Below, one piece after another: positions 22,616 through 34,559 of a stretch of DNA of 64,000 nt. The notes below the pieces were generated by a model. That model saw nothing but the letters and a program-made list of their open reading frames with translations, ran no database searches and was not told where the DNA came from. The DNA is taken from positions 6,946,856 to 7,010,855 of the forward strand of contig CM060470.1 of assembly GCA_030544235.1 (NCBI GenBank), in the 5' to 3' direction. This DNA comes from Lepturacanthus savala. Its lineage: Eukaryota; Chordata; Actinopteri; Scombriformes; Trichiuridae. Each line of letters starts with the position of its first letter. Within the stretch, counting starts at the first letter, position 1. The translations under genes and the position numbers were made by a program.

Positions 22616-25254
22616 ACACACACACAACTACCACACTTTATGTTTTGAATGTTAACATATATTGCACTTTATCATCAAAGTGTTTCTGTTGCACTTTATT
22701 TTTTTAATATAGTATTTCATTTAATGTAGTTATTTATTTGATCAAGTTTTTGGAAGAGAGATCTTGATCTCAGTGGGTTTAATATTACCTGGTTAAATAA
22801 AGTTTAAATAATTTTTTTTTTATTTATCAGTTATCAGTTTTAAAAATCTGTTTTTTATTTCATCTCAGTGATAATATTGTCAAAATGTTGATGTTATTGA
22901 CAGATTTAAAAGAATTAAGGAAACAGAAATCTATCTCTCAGCAATCAACAATTTAAATAATAGATTAATAAACAATTGTTCAATAAACACATGAACTGAA
23001 CTTTATGTCACTGAGATTACCACGACTTCAAATGAAGGTGGTTCAGTTTACACATTTTTCAGTCACGTCAATGTAGTTACACTACTTTTGACATTTTGCT
23101 TTAGCTTAGCTTTGCTACATTTCTCATTTATTATAGTGAAGCTTCATTTGATGCAAACTCACTGGTCGAGTAGCGCTTAACAATTTTCAAGTAGCTTGCC
23201 TCATCTGTGAAATGTTGAATACTGTTAATTCAAAATGGCATGGGTGGCATGGGGTCAGGTTTGTCTCATTCAATCTGGGTCTTTGTCAGGCGAGATCTTC
23301 AATACGAGAAGGCAAACAGCTGCTGTGATTAAAAATAAATCGCACTCAGCATTTCTCTAAACCCTGGAATAACTAATCTGGACTGGGACATGAAAGATGC
23401 ATGAGGGCAAATGTAATGATTTCATCCATCAAAGGATTTACTTAAACACTTTAAACCAACATCTTGGATACAGAAGGAAAGAGGATTGTTCCACCATCGC
23501 AACATCCCAGCAATAATGAAGATAACATTAGTTTGAGGGTTCACCTGGAATTAAGTCACTCTGTTTGGTGGGTCTTTACCAGCGTAAATAAGCCTATTTA
23601 AATGGATCAGCTCCCGCATTGTCTGTATGATGAGATTAGCTCCGCTACATGTATTAGTTTGTTAAACCACAAGAGGAAACTATCTCTCAACCCTCATGGT
23701 TTCTGAAATATCTTCATATGAAAGATCCTGAAACAGATTGTCGAAGGATTGGGCTGAGTTGGTCAAAAGGAGCTTGAAGGAATGTAACATAATTAGAACA
23801 ATCAAGTTCAAATTCTTTTTTAAATCCATCATTAAAAGGTCATAACAGATGTACCAGTGATCTGGTTTTGATAAAACTTGCAAGAACAGTACATCTTGTT
23901 GCTGATTAGTCATGGGGTGCGTGCATTATTCTTATGGGTTCAGTGCACATCTGACTAGGTGTTCAGGAAAGTTCAAGAGGACACAACAAAGTGGGCTGAG
24001 CTTTTAAAACTTCTAGCAGGACCATGTCCACAATGCAATGCTGCTGCCAGACCAGAAAGAAAAAAGTGAGCAGCAAGGAAGAAGAGGCTGTGGGTGCATG
24101 AGAGCCTCAGGTTCAGAGAGAAGTTTGGGGGAATTCAGATGTGTAAAGGATCTGTTTCCACAGCAACCAGTTCCAGGTCCACCTTTGGCTCAGTTGGGAG
24201 CAGCAGTTTGACTTTGACAGTCTACTGGAGAAAGTGAGACCAAGTCTGGCTGCCTGCCTCGCCTTGTCATACCCATTGCAAACAATTCAAAAAGTACACC
24301 AATCTCAGGAAAAATTGCTCATGTGGTCTAAGAGGGTGAAATGTGAGTTTTTTTTCAGTACATCAAAGGAACTGACAGCAGAAGTGGACAGAGCTGACTG
24401 TGCTGATGATCAAGCAGGTAACATCAGGACTCTGAGACCAGCCTTCATTACCCTTCACCCCCTCCCCCCGAGCACAGGCCGTCACCCTGAGGCTGTGATG
24501 GTGGGTGAACAGAGGCAGGTGTGTGTAGGACATCGCAGCCTCGGGGCGTCCCTGGGTGCCAGCCTCCACCTAATCCTGCACTGATGCTTCCTGACAGTGA
24601 AGCTGTAACCACTGCTGGAATGAGGCAGCGATGTGAGCAGCGATGCTGGTGAACAGAGTCTGTAGCTAAAGTACAAAACCTCAGTCCTCAACATAACATG
24701 TGAATAACGCAATGTTATGGTAATCGACCCTTTCCATATCCGTTCTTAGTTACTGTTGCTAGGTTGGACAAGCATGATGAAAAGCATGCCCTTTTTCCCT
24801 TTTAGGGGACCAGTGAAGAAGGCTACTCTATGGTAATATTTACTAATATGACTTTTCTGTTTGGTTGCTATATTGTGTGTATATGGCAATAAATAATATC
24901 TGTTACATTGGGATAGTATAAACAAGGACATGTTAACCTTGATCTTTTCTGGATACTGATAATTGACATTGTCTTAACCTCTTAAGACACAGCGTACTGT
25001 ACATAGTAATTGTACCTTTACAGTGTGTTTTTCTTTTATTCATAGATGCACATAGCATATGTCAGTATATAGGAAAGGGGAAAGTTGACAGGTTGCTCAA
25101 TTGTTAGTACTTTCCCTTCTGGTGGAGAAAATCACTTTATTTCAGAAAAAAACATGTATGGTGGTAGAGGATGAGAGATAAATCATTTCATTTCCTGTTT
25201 TCATTGTGCCAAACAATTAAACTAGAAAAGCCTGGTCTTAATGCGCCAATTTAC
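20961..25254. other. Gene-less stretch with two microsatellites
   Basis: (TG)n at 21184-21209 and (AC)n at 22578-22612 are the only clear repeats. Positions 22690-22990 are strongly AT-rich, with poly(T) runs. I see no conserved frame, RNA gene or paired termini. Confidence 0.55.
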
Positions 25255-25578
25255 TTAAAGGATCAGTGTGAAAAATTTAATGTCATCTAGCAACGAAGTT
25301 GCAGTTTGCAACCAACCAAATCTACAGTGACTGAGAGACAACTTCAAAAGCCAGTGTTTGGTTTGACCATTCTGGGTTACTGTAGAAACATAGTGATGCA
25401 ACATGAAGGGCTTCACAGGAAGGGGTCAACTGTAATATAACAAAATTATGATCATGTATGTTCCTATTTTCATAATTATCTACTAATTAAACACTTATTA
25501 AACTTATGAATATTATATTTAATTTCTGCCAAGCCCATTCCACTGCATGCCACTAAATCTTACACGCTGGCCCTTTAA
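25255..25578. mobile_element. MITE with TTAA-flanked inverted repeats
   Basis: The left end is TTAAAGGATCAGTGTGAAAA and the right end is the inverted form, TCTTACACGCTGGCCCTTTAA. TTAA lies at both boundaries (25255-25258 and 25575-25578), consistent with a piggyBac-type TTAA target. The interior has 'TCTAGCAACGAAGTTGCAG' and 'TTCTGGGTTACTGTAGAAAC' words of a very common teleost repeat. It is non-coding, 324 bp. Confidence 0.82.
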
Positions 25579-25959
25579 ACCTAAATAATGATGTTGGAAA
25601 AAATATATATATAAATGGATGAATGTGTGTACGTCACTGTGCTATATGAGAGTTCCTGTTGACTTTGTGTCGAGTTTGTCGGAACGCTGTGCCAAGTCAA
25701 AGTGTCTGCAGTGAAAATGGTCCATTACAACCCTGTCATTTAATGTAAAAGGCTTTTCTCACAGCGCCCATTATGACTTATGTCATAGTAGGAAAAGCAC
25801 AGATGTTACTAATAACATTAACAATGACTTTGGTCTATTCAAGCCCCAGTAAACCGCGGCGGTGAGACGGTATGCACCTTGAAACTGAAGCTGCTAAACA
25901 GAATTCAGCCGGCATTAATTTTATGATTTACACCTGTACTTTTCCTACTGTGACAGTGA

Positions 25960-26320
25960 GAAACGTTCATTGGCAGGTGAAGTGAAAGTGATTAATGCGT
26001 TCTGGCATTTTTCTTCTCTGTGTGTATGTCAAGGCCCTAACTTCGATTTATACTTGTTCGGCTTCCCTTTAAAGATCTTGTTCCATCGTCCCGAGCACAT
26101 ATCACACTTTGCTTTATAATCTCACATCTTTACGTTATTTTGCCCAAAACGTGACGGCGGCGGCAGGCTGTCAGTCAGTAACTACTCATTTCCAGCATGT
26201 GCGAATGTTAGTGAATTCTCATTAGGCATTAACTGCATCAGTAGCCTATTGAGCAGCGTGTCCCGCTTGAATGGACATCTGTCACTTATTCCCTGTGTCT
26301 GTTTATCTTAATACGGCCAA
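25960..26320. promoter_or_regulatory. Candidate conserved non-coding block
   Basis: Complex, non-repetitive sequence with GTGATTAATGCG, CCTTTAAAGATCTTGTTCC and TCTCATTAGGCATTAACTGC homeobox-like cores, and the CpG-bearing run AACGTGACGGCGGCGGCAGG. It lies between simple repeats and has no coding frame. The functional claim is inference only. Confidence 0.4.
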
Positions 26321-26740
26321 ACTATCATTCTGCAGATCGGCAGAGCGTCCGTGTCCTGCCACCTCTGGTTTCCAGCTATTCATTCGGAACAAAGATAAAC
26401 AAGAATCATTCAAATATTTACTACTGTGAAAATAAGTCAGGAGTGTGTGTGTGTTTGTCTGTATGTGTGTGTGCACGCTAATAACATGCAATCACGATGA
26501 AAATGCTGCATCTATGTTGCGTGCATTTCCCTCACAGAGAAATCATCATCTTTCAGATCTTATCACATATTTTACAGCAACGACACACATAGATAAACAC
26601 ACACACACATATAAACACACACACGCACACGTTCTCAGACATTAACAAGGGCACACAGTGTATTCAATATTCATCACCACAAGCTGTCACATAATGGGCT
26701 CCTTCCGTTGAAATAGTTAAACAGCTGACAGAGCAGTAGT

Positions 26741-26742
<2 letters not shown>

Positions 26743-26788
<46 letters not shown>
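26743..26788. repeat. (AC)23 microsatellite
   Basis: Uninterrupted AC tract. Shorter TG/CA clusters lie nearby at 26442-26475 and 26595-26630. Confidence 0.95.
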
Positions 26789-26790
<2 letters not shown>

Positions 26791-26959
26791 ATGAGCAATT
26801 CCTCTGCAATGGTGAAAATGACAAAATGAAAAGCGACCAAGATACAAGGGAAGCGAAGAGAAGAAGCATGTCCTGATTAAAAATACATCCAATAGATCCG
26901 ATTTGATGCCGCTGACCCATAAAACGTGGCGTCAGTCACATTTGCGCCGCGGTGCCGAT

Positions 26960-28415
26960 TTGGTCTTTGGAGCTGGAAGAAGTTCGGTCTTGTGTACGTG
27001 TTCCAGCTCAGGTCTCACCTCTTGATTTAAAAAAAGGCGTATTAGCTCACCTGCTCAACAACAATAGCAGCCATCTCCACTGTCACGCTAAATTAGCCGT
27101 CACTGGGCACGTACACGCACACGCACACACACACACACACGCAGACGATACCAGTGATTGGGTGATGGTGGCGGCGATACGGCTGCATCCATGTCTGCTA
27201 GGTAACGATGCCTGTCTGTTGATGCCAGCATGGATAACATTCACAGCTCCTCTCCCAAGTCTTTCATCCCCGTCTGGAACAGGACACATACAAACACCAG
27301 CTCGCAATACAATCCACAGATTTCCTCTCACTTTGGTCTTTGCAACGTTGGGGAAGTAAATCTTTATCTCATTTAAATAATTATTGCTGGGACGATACAG
27401 TCCTGGAAATAAAATTAAACCGGGCAAACCCATGTGTTTCAGATAGAAGCTGCATATTTAAAATAAAGCCCCCTTTTTTTGCCACATGTGAGTGAGTCAT
27501 TGTGTCACATAGCAGGCTTGTTTGAGTGGGCCGCCGCACCAGAGATCTGGGGAGAAAAAAAAAAACACACAGCCGAATGGGAAGGCCAGATGATTTGCGC
27601 GCCGGAGTGACGTGTTGTGATCGGTGACTGCTGGAACTCGGTCACATGTGACTGATTGGATATGAGTTAAAGGTGAGAAGGGCAACGAAAGACAGAAATG
27701 AAGACTGAGGAGGAGAAACAGAACCGGTATGTTTTCATCATTCCCCCCTAAATGTCTTCGCTTCATTATCCATCACCACCTCCCCAAACTACTGCAGGTC
27801 AGCCATTTTGGTCACTAACAGGTATGTTACTACTTAGCTACATTTATTTTTTTCCTAATCCCCCTCCTTCCCTAATGTTTCCTACAAATTACACAACAAA
27901 ATACATTATATTTGTTTGTAATACTGACACATTTGACACTGCTACAGACAGGCTCATATATTCAGTCTACCTGACCTCCCATAGTCAGTCCATGGTATAC
28001 TACACTAAACTATGCTCTGGCTGCACCTGTGTTCTTTTCAGCTATAGGGGGGAAATACCCTGGATTTTTAGTATGGGGGAACTTGTTTGAGCCTTGGCAT
28101 TAAAATGGCTAAATCAAAGGAATAAGATGATGCGACAGTAGCACATGCATGAATTATACTGAAAGAAAAAAGAGAAACTATATCTTAGAATTGTCATTGT
28201 GTTGGTTGCTGCCGTTTCATGCAGTGATGGGGACGGTAGCATGAGGAGAATTCCATAATAGTTGATGGTAGACTTATACCAAAGTAGCAGTCTGTTAAGC
28301 CAGACTAGTACCTGACTGGAAATCAATGTCACTATAGTTAAAGAGGAAAAGATATATTATATATATTTTTAATGATTATCAATAACTTTTATACCATGAG
28401 ATTTCTATGATCAAA
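26960..28415. other. Gene-less stretch, nothing recognised
   Basis: Short CA tract at about 27115-27142; otherwise unique sequence. There is a CpG-rich spot near 27590-27620 (TTGCGCGCCGGAGTGACG), but no exon or transposon signature. Confidence 0.5.
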
Positions 28416-28419
28416 ACTC

Positions 28420-29000
28420 CAAAACATGGGTTTCCATGCCTGGTCCTAGAGAGACACTATGGGTGTAGGCTTTTGTTCCAACCAAGTACTACTAATAACA
28501 CGCTTGGAACATAAACCTGCAGCTGGAATAAAAATAATAAAATGTTCCTTGCAAGTCAAAACCCAGGGCTTCAGTTATGCTTCTGCAATTTATTGAGTTT
28601 TGATGACGATTTCAATTTGTCCAATGATCTCCAAACTCATATAATAGAGTTGAAAGAATAATTAATAAATAATAATTTATAATTACATAGTTTCTGAAAG
28701 AGACACACATGCGCAATACATTCCCATAGCAAAGAGCGGGAGAAATGGCAGAGGGAGGGCAGAGCCGTACTCTTATGTGGGAATTCCAAGGATTCGACAA
28801 GGACCAGAAGCAGCATATCGTGCTATATTTGCTACAAGGTGATATCCATCTCAAACAAAAGCATAAAGTCACTCATGCTGAATAAATGCATTGTGTAACT
28901 AAATTATAATCATTTGAATAATCGTTTGAGCAATTTCAATATTGACCAAAATAAGTGTGATGATGATTTTTTTCCATATTCGTGCAGTCCTAGCCTTAGT
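28420..29000. repeat. Cluster of dispersed-repeat fragments
   Basis: The run 28430-28485 (CATGCCTGGTCCTAGAGAGA, then TGTAGGCTTTTGTTCCAACC) matches a repeat segment common in fish. The segment 28580-28990 (CAATTTATTGAGTTTTGATG, then TGATGATTTTTTTCCATATT and GTGCAGTCCTAG) looks like the ends of a second AT-rich element. Families are unassigned. Confidence 0.45.
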
Positions 29001-29439
29001 CTGGCCTAAACTCTCTGTTTGCTACTTCCTCCTCCTGGTCCGTAGCCTTTGTTCCTAAGGTGGCTGCTAAGGTTGCATATTTGGGATCAGACAGATTCTG
29101 GCTCAAACATGAACCATAGTCTCCCAACGTCTAACGTTCCCTCGACCCATCCAAACTCCAATCTCCTCCCTCTTTCTAATTTGTAGCTCCATAACAAAAT
29201 GACACTATTTCATCCCTTGCTACCAACAGAGAAGAGTTATAATTCCTACTGTATACAGCCAGTAGAGGCCAGGTCACTTGTCAAGTAAACACATGTCATT
29301 ACCGGGCTGAAATGACCGATGCTGTCATTTTTCTTTGGAAGACATTCTCACTTTACCTTTCATTCTTTAACCCCCCCAGCCTCCTGTCTCGTTGCTTTTC
29401 TCCTTCCCTCACTCCTCCCTCCCTCCTTCTCTTTCCCTT

Positions 29440-29700
29440 TAACTAGGCCGTGCCAGTCAGTGGGATCAGGCCCGGGCCTCCTAGCCTCGCCTCCCAGACA
29501 ACTGCAAACAATTAGGGAAATTAGTGGCTCCAGCATCACCATCAGGAGGCCTGCTTGTTTATAATTTAATCGGGGCGCATGTCAAAACAGTCAGGGCTTG
29601 AGAGAAACAAGATGCGTCGGTGAGATGAAATTCAAACTGCCAGCCAGCTCAAAATATTAGGACTGTTTGTTTAATAGCGTGCGACCAACTGGGTAAGAGC
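29440..29700. promoter_or_regulatory. Candidate conserved non-coding block
   Basis: Complex sequence with AACAATTAGGGAAATTAGTG and TTATAATTTAATCGG homeodomain-like cores, embedded between pyrimidine-rich and purine-rich simple sequence. No frame matches a protein. Conservation is untested. Confidence 0.4.
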
Positions 29701-30292
29701 AAAATGCAGCGGGAGGAGGGAGGACAGAGAGAGGCAGAGAAGAAGGAAAATACTAATGAATACACAAGGAAAGAAAACAGCATGGGAAAAAATGAAGATG
29801 TATTAATTTAGAGGTTTTTTTTTTATCCATTCCACATTTTGCAAGTTAATGCATTTTATTTTTTTGGGCCTCTTCTCTTTCTCTCCCTGCACCCCCCCAC
29901 CTCAACCCCCCCACCTCCCCCCTCCCTCCTGTGTTTCACTTAGCAGTGCTCTGGGAATTTCAAACGCTTGGATCTGTGCCGCCTTTCAAATTCATTATAA
30001 AAGCTTTTTGCTAACTAAATAGAGAGAGGGGGAGAGAGGAGGAGAAGAAGAAGAAGAAAAAAAAAACTGCCACATTCATCTCTTAGCCCCCCCATGCTCG
30101 CTCCCTCCCTCCCCCCTCCCCCTGCCCCCTGACAATATATAAATAAACTAGAGTGACCTGATTGAGATGTAAAAGGCAGGGAGTTAGCACTGGGACCCAT
30201 ACATTACTTCCCAACATTAACAGTAGTCTACTCAGCCGACACATGGTGGTGGGAGTATGGCCTCTGGGCAAATGGTGAGGTTAGAACTAATG

Positions 30293-30316
30293 CCCCCCCC
30301 CCCCCCCCCCCCCCCC
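30293..30316. repeat. C24 homopolymer
   Basis: Uninterrupted poly(C), a likely sequencing and assembly soft spot. It is followed by a CpG-bearing unique stretch at 30317-30430. Confidence 0.95.
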
Positions 30317-30559
30317 AACCGCTCGCCTGTGCCCACACCCTCGGAAAGTATGGCCTACGGTTGGCAGCGCGACGATGCCGCCGCAAAGCTGACATGTTTC
30401 ACATAGACGCTCCGGGATTGCGGCATCCGTTAATGTAAAGAGTTATCCTACTCCGACCGCTTGGTCCTTTTTTTTTTTTCTTTCCCTGCCCAGATTTAAC
30501 TTTTCCTCCCCCCAAAAAAAGAAAAAACTCCAAAGCAAGACTCTTGAGACAAATCCAGG

Positions 30560-30970
30560 ATTAGAAACGTAAAGAGCTGTCAGAATCCGACAGGCGCTAT
30601 CTCGTGCACTGCATAATGTTTGGAGCAGAAACCGAGAGCCACAATGGAAAACTGAGAGGCTCCAACCCAAACAAAGAACACTGGTTTCTTTATGGCCATC
30701 TCATCACGTTTATCATAAACAACAACAACAAAAAAAAAAAAAGAAAGAGAAAAAAATGGAGGTCATTAAAAGCATGTCATAAGAAAGTCCTGAGCGGACG
30801 AGCCGGGCCGCGTAGATGGAGGGCGAGGGGTGAGGCTCGCAGAGCTCTGATGATGATGGTCTCGGCGGAGCATCATTAAGCTGATGAGAATCACAACGAG
30901 GCAGTAATTGGTGATAAGCTGATGCATGGTGAAAGTGATCCAGAGCCAGGGATCATGATAGTAACACACA
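30560..30970. promoter_or_regulatory. Candidate conserved non-coding block
   Basis: Two unique segments (30560-30720 and 30865-30960) flank an A-rich run at 30731-30757. The second contains GCATCATTAAGCTGATGAG, CAGTAATTGGTGATAAGCTG and TGATGCATGG, with PBX/MEIS- and homeodomain-like cores. Confidence 0.35.
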
Positions 30971-31179
30971 CACACTCATGCACGCCGCATATACTTCAGT
31001 CAGACAGCCCGGCAGAGCAGACTTCAAGGCTGGCAGACGCGCAGGGTCCTGGTCAAAGAGCATTATTTAGACAACATGACTGCATGCAGCGCGGCACCAA
31101 ACGGCTTTCATTACACCAGTCTGCTAGCCCGCTAATGCACGTTTTTTTTCCTCCCCCCCCCCAAGCTACCTCGCCTCGG

Positions 31180-31340
31180 CCGGGGCCAGTCGTGGCAGAC
31201 GCACAGGCCCTGACCATCAGCCGCCAGTCCACGCAATCAGCCGCCTGCTATCAGCTCTCTAATTGGATCAGTGGCACGAATGTGATTACAGCAGGCGTAT
31301 TTATTTACATAATAATTATTACCGGCCTCCCCAGAGGAGC
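31180..31340. promoter_or_regulatory. Candidate conserved non-coding block
   Basis: Complex stretch with CAATCAGCCGCC, CTCTCTAATTGGATCAGTGG and CATAATAATTATTACCGG. It carries TAAT cores and is not repetitive. Confidence 0.38.
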
Positions 31341-31814
31341 CAGGGGAGAACGTAAGAGTCTGGGGGGGAGAGATGAAGGGTGGGATAGAAAGGACGTGCG
31401 GTGGGGTGGGGAGGGGAGGGGGGGGGGTACGGACAGTGAAAACAGCAGGAAGGATGAAGAGTCTTCCTGTTGAGAAAGACAAATGGACCGAGAGGCAAAC
31501 AGCGGAAGAATGAAAGTGAGGAGCGGATTCATTAAGAGACACAAAAATGCCTCTAATGGCGTTTTTGTGACAAGTCTTCGTTCACAAGATACAGTGCGAA
31601 AGTGTCACAAAGATCAGAATGAACTGTCATTTACTTTTGGACATGGAGTTTTCTATATCTGAGATATTTCTACACATTTGGAGGGTTAATGACAAAAAGA
31701 ATGCTCTTAATGCAAATATCACAGGTGTCGGGTGTTTTAAAATATAAAAAAAGGTTTATTTACTTACTTTAAACTAGATAACTTCAAATCTAATTGTGTC
31801 TAAATAAGTTAATT

Positions 31815-31930
31815 TAAAGGTCCAATATCATAGAAAGTCAGATTATAAGCTCTAGGTGTCATATAAAGACTTTCCCATGTTGCTAGTGCTCTCAAACCAC
31901 AGAGAAATGCACATAAATTTAGTGCACATA
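31815..31930. repeat. Fragment of the 'AAAGGTCC(C)ATAT' MITE family
   Basis: AAAGGTCCAATATCATAGAA and the following AGTCAGATT, then ACAGAGAAATGCACATAA, match the terminal and internal words of the element at 14274-14682. The other terminus is missing. Confidence 0.5.
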
Positions 31931-31939
31931 TTTTAGTCA

Positions 31940-33355
31940 CTACTTAGTCACTTGACAGATCAGGCTTTTATTTGAGACCAGGAGGCAATAATCGACAGGA
32001 GAATTCCTTCCTGACAAAAATCTTGCTCAGCAAAACTGGAGAAAATATGGTAATTTCCTCAAATTGTTTCACTAAACCAGTGTGACTACTTTATAATTTA
32101 CATTTTTTAAAAGTAAGATTACAGTAGTGTAGTTAAACATCGAGATGCTGGCTTCTTCTAAATGTTTTACCACAGAAAGTTTGAATTGCATGTCGGATTT
32201 TCATGTGTTTTATTTTTTCGCTGTGCCAGAGCTATGGAGATCGACAATTAATCAATATCAGCTGAGACGGTGTTCTTTGACGTCAAATGAGCACCACAGT
32301 GAAAAGAAGAAAAGCTTGCAGGTCAGTGGTTGTTTCTTCTTCCTTGTTTTTTTTTTGTTTGTTTTTTGTGTTTTAATAAATTAGACTGTGTTTATCTGGA
32401 ACCAGCAGTTATTTATCAAGCTTATTTAACGGCTTCAGCCAGTGTTTAAAGGGGTTAATTGAATGTCAAATATTATTTGGTAATTTATGGTATATGTATC
32501 TTATTAGGTTAAATTAAACCTAGGAAAAGTCTACATTATTGGAAAATGATTGTGTTACATTCCCAGCATTGTAGAAAAGGCTTTAAATCAATATTTAGTC
32601 AATGATGAAGGGCAAATACGTTTTACAGAAAATATAAATGAGCAGTGAAATTATTAAATTGATATGAGTTCGGTCGGTGGCTTGTCCATAATTTAAGCTG
32701 GTTGTGGTTGTTTTGGGGAATTTGTACTCATATTTACAACCCTGGGAAGAGCAGTTGCTGTTTCATTGACAAAAGGCCTCTCTGTTGGAGGTTACTGTGT
32801 TAGCGGCTGGCTGTGTGGTCTCAACTAACTAGATTAGCATGCAGGTAAGAAGAAAACCGAACCAGGTTAGCCATTAGCATGCTGATGGCAGGGGCCTCGG
32901 TTATTGCCGTTTCTGTCTGGGGACGCAGTTTGGCATCGCGCCAGACTGGCTCCTAACCCCCCACCCCCCTTCCCACACACACACACACATACACACACAA
33001 ACTAATATGTACTGTACATAATGACACACACACAGCGCAAACACACAGATGCATGGACAGATTCATTTGGCCTCATAATTTCAGAGAGTGGAGCGACTTG
33101 GACGTGGATTTCCTATTCTGCCAATGGCCGGTGACGTGATGCGTCTTTTTTTTTACCGTTTGAACAAAATTGTGATAAATCCAGCCCCCCCCCTGGAGGA
33201 TCCTTCTCCAAACCCAATATAAATACAGCGCTCCGTTTCAATAACAGAGGCGGACAGACAGGGAGTGAGACGGAGTGAGACAGACAGGAGAGGGATGGAG
33301 GGACTCTGGGGACACGCCTGGGTTTACGTTTGCTGCCATTGAAGTTGTCCAAAGC
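31940..33355. other. Gene-less stretch, nothing recognised
   Basis: AT-rich unique sequence to about 32.7 kb, then mixed sequence with CA clusters near 32976-33000 and 33025-33050. No exon-like frames. Confidence 0.5.
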
Positions 33356-33359
33356 CTGG

Positions 33360-33560
33360 CTCCGCTCGCCGCTTAATGGTGCTTAATCACGGAGCTCCAA
33401 AAATAGGCCATTATATCAGCTCTGAGCTCTAGAATTACACGGAGCCCTCAGGGCCTCCGACAACAGAGCTTTTGTTAATAAGCTGCCATTAATCAGATCC
33501 ATTACGGAAGCCACTGGGTCCAACGGGTGGCACCGCGGTTGATAAATACCTCAAGAATAA
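33360..33560. promoter_or_regulatory. Candidate conserved non-coding block
   Basis: Dense unique sequence with GGTGCTTAATCACGG, CCAAAAATAGGCCATTATAT, TTGTTAATAAGCTGCCATTA and ATCAGATCCATTACGGAAGC. It has several TAAT/ATTA cores and an A/T-rich CC...GG box of MEF2/SRF type. This is one of the most enhancer-like blocks in the window. Confidence 0.45.
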
Positions 33561-33899
33561 AAAACAATTTACTCACCTAGTCTAAACCGCAGTCGATATG
33601 TACATATGCGTGTGTGTTCTGATGTGTGTGTGTTAACAGAGAGAGGCTGGGTGGGACAGGAACCACGCAGGCTGACTGAAGAGACCCAGAGGACTGGTAG
33701 CAGAGCGGTTGGTGTAAATATTCCTCGGTGGGTTGAAACCAGAGATTAATACCGCATACTCAGTCAATATCTGCTAACCTTGTTTCCCGAACGGCCTGAT
33801 AAAGGCTACGTGAGAAGCAGTTATGATGGGAAAAATGCAGGAAGCGGAGTGATGGTCACCCATCAGGCTCCCGCTGTCAACACAAAGGCTCCTCTGGGG

Positions 33900-34115
33900 G
33901 CAAAAGGCTGTCCGTGCTAATGGGGGTTAATCAAATATCTGGCAACCCTGCTCTTTCTGGCTAACAGCCGCTGAGACGGCCGCCACCCGCCGCGTTTGAG
34001 CCATCGATCTGCGCCTTTTCAATACTTGTAATTAACAGACCGCTAACATGACCATAAAGTCGACCTGTTAAAGCAGCTAATTGAAATGCATGTTGATTGC
34101 GGCATTTTGTGTCTT
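33900..34115. promoter_or_regulatory. Candidate conserved non-coding block
   Basis: Unique, CpG-bearing sequence with GGGGTTAATCAAATATCTGG (bicoid-type TAATC and a GATA-like core), GAGCCATCGATCTGCGCC, CTTGTAATTAACAGACC and GCAGCTAATTGAAATGCATG. Confidence 0.42.
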
Positions 34116-34469
34116 GATATTGATTTGGGGGAGAAAAAAAAGGGACGATTTCTCACGGTGTTGGAAAACTTTTCCGTTAATCATTTTCTTTCTTCGGACC
34201 AGTTGTACCGTCATATGCGCACGTTTCCCCTCAACTCTCTATACTCATTACGGACTACTCCTCTTAATCAGTTGTGTCTTTCCCATCAATCTCTGCCTTC
34301 TTCCAGCTTGTTCTCTCTGCCTCACCCCCCGCCTCACCAACCTATCTGTCTCCCTCCAGTCAGCCAGAGACAGACGCAGGGTTCTTCATAGCAGATAAAG
34401 CTTCTAATTTCATTAATTATGAACCAATATGTTACAGTGTGTGCGTGTTAATGTGTACCTGTGTGTATA

Positions 34470-34480
<11 letters not shown>

Positions 34481-34533
<53 letters not shown>
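34481..34533. repeat. (GT)26 microsatellite
   Basis: Perfect GT tract, preceded by interrupted GTGTATAT units from 34461. Confidence 0.95.
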
Positions 34534-34534
<1 letters not shown>

Positions 34535-34559
34535 AGCATTGGGGGGATTTGAGCGTCCC

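Noticed and set aside
26743..26788. Regularly repeated sequence that could be mistaken for a CRISPR-type array
   Set aside because: It is a simple dinucleotide tract with no unique spacers, in a vertebrate genome.
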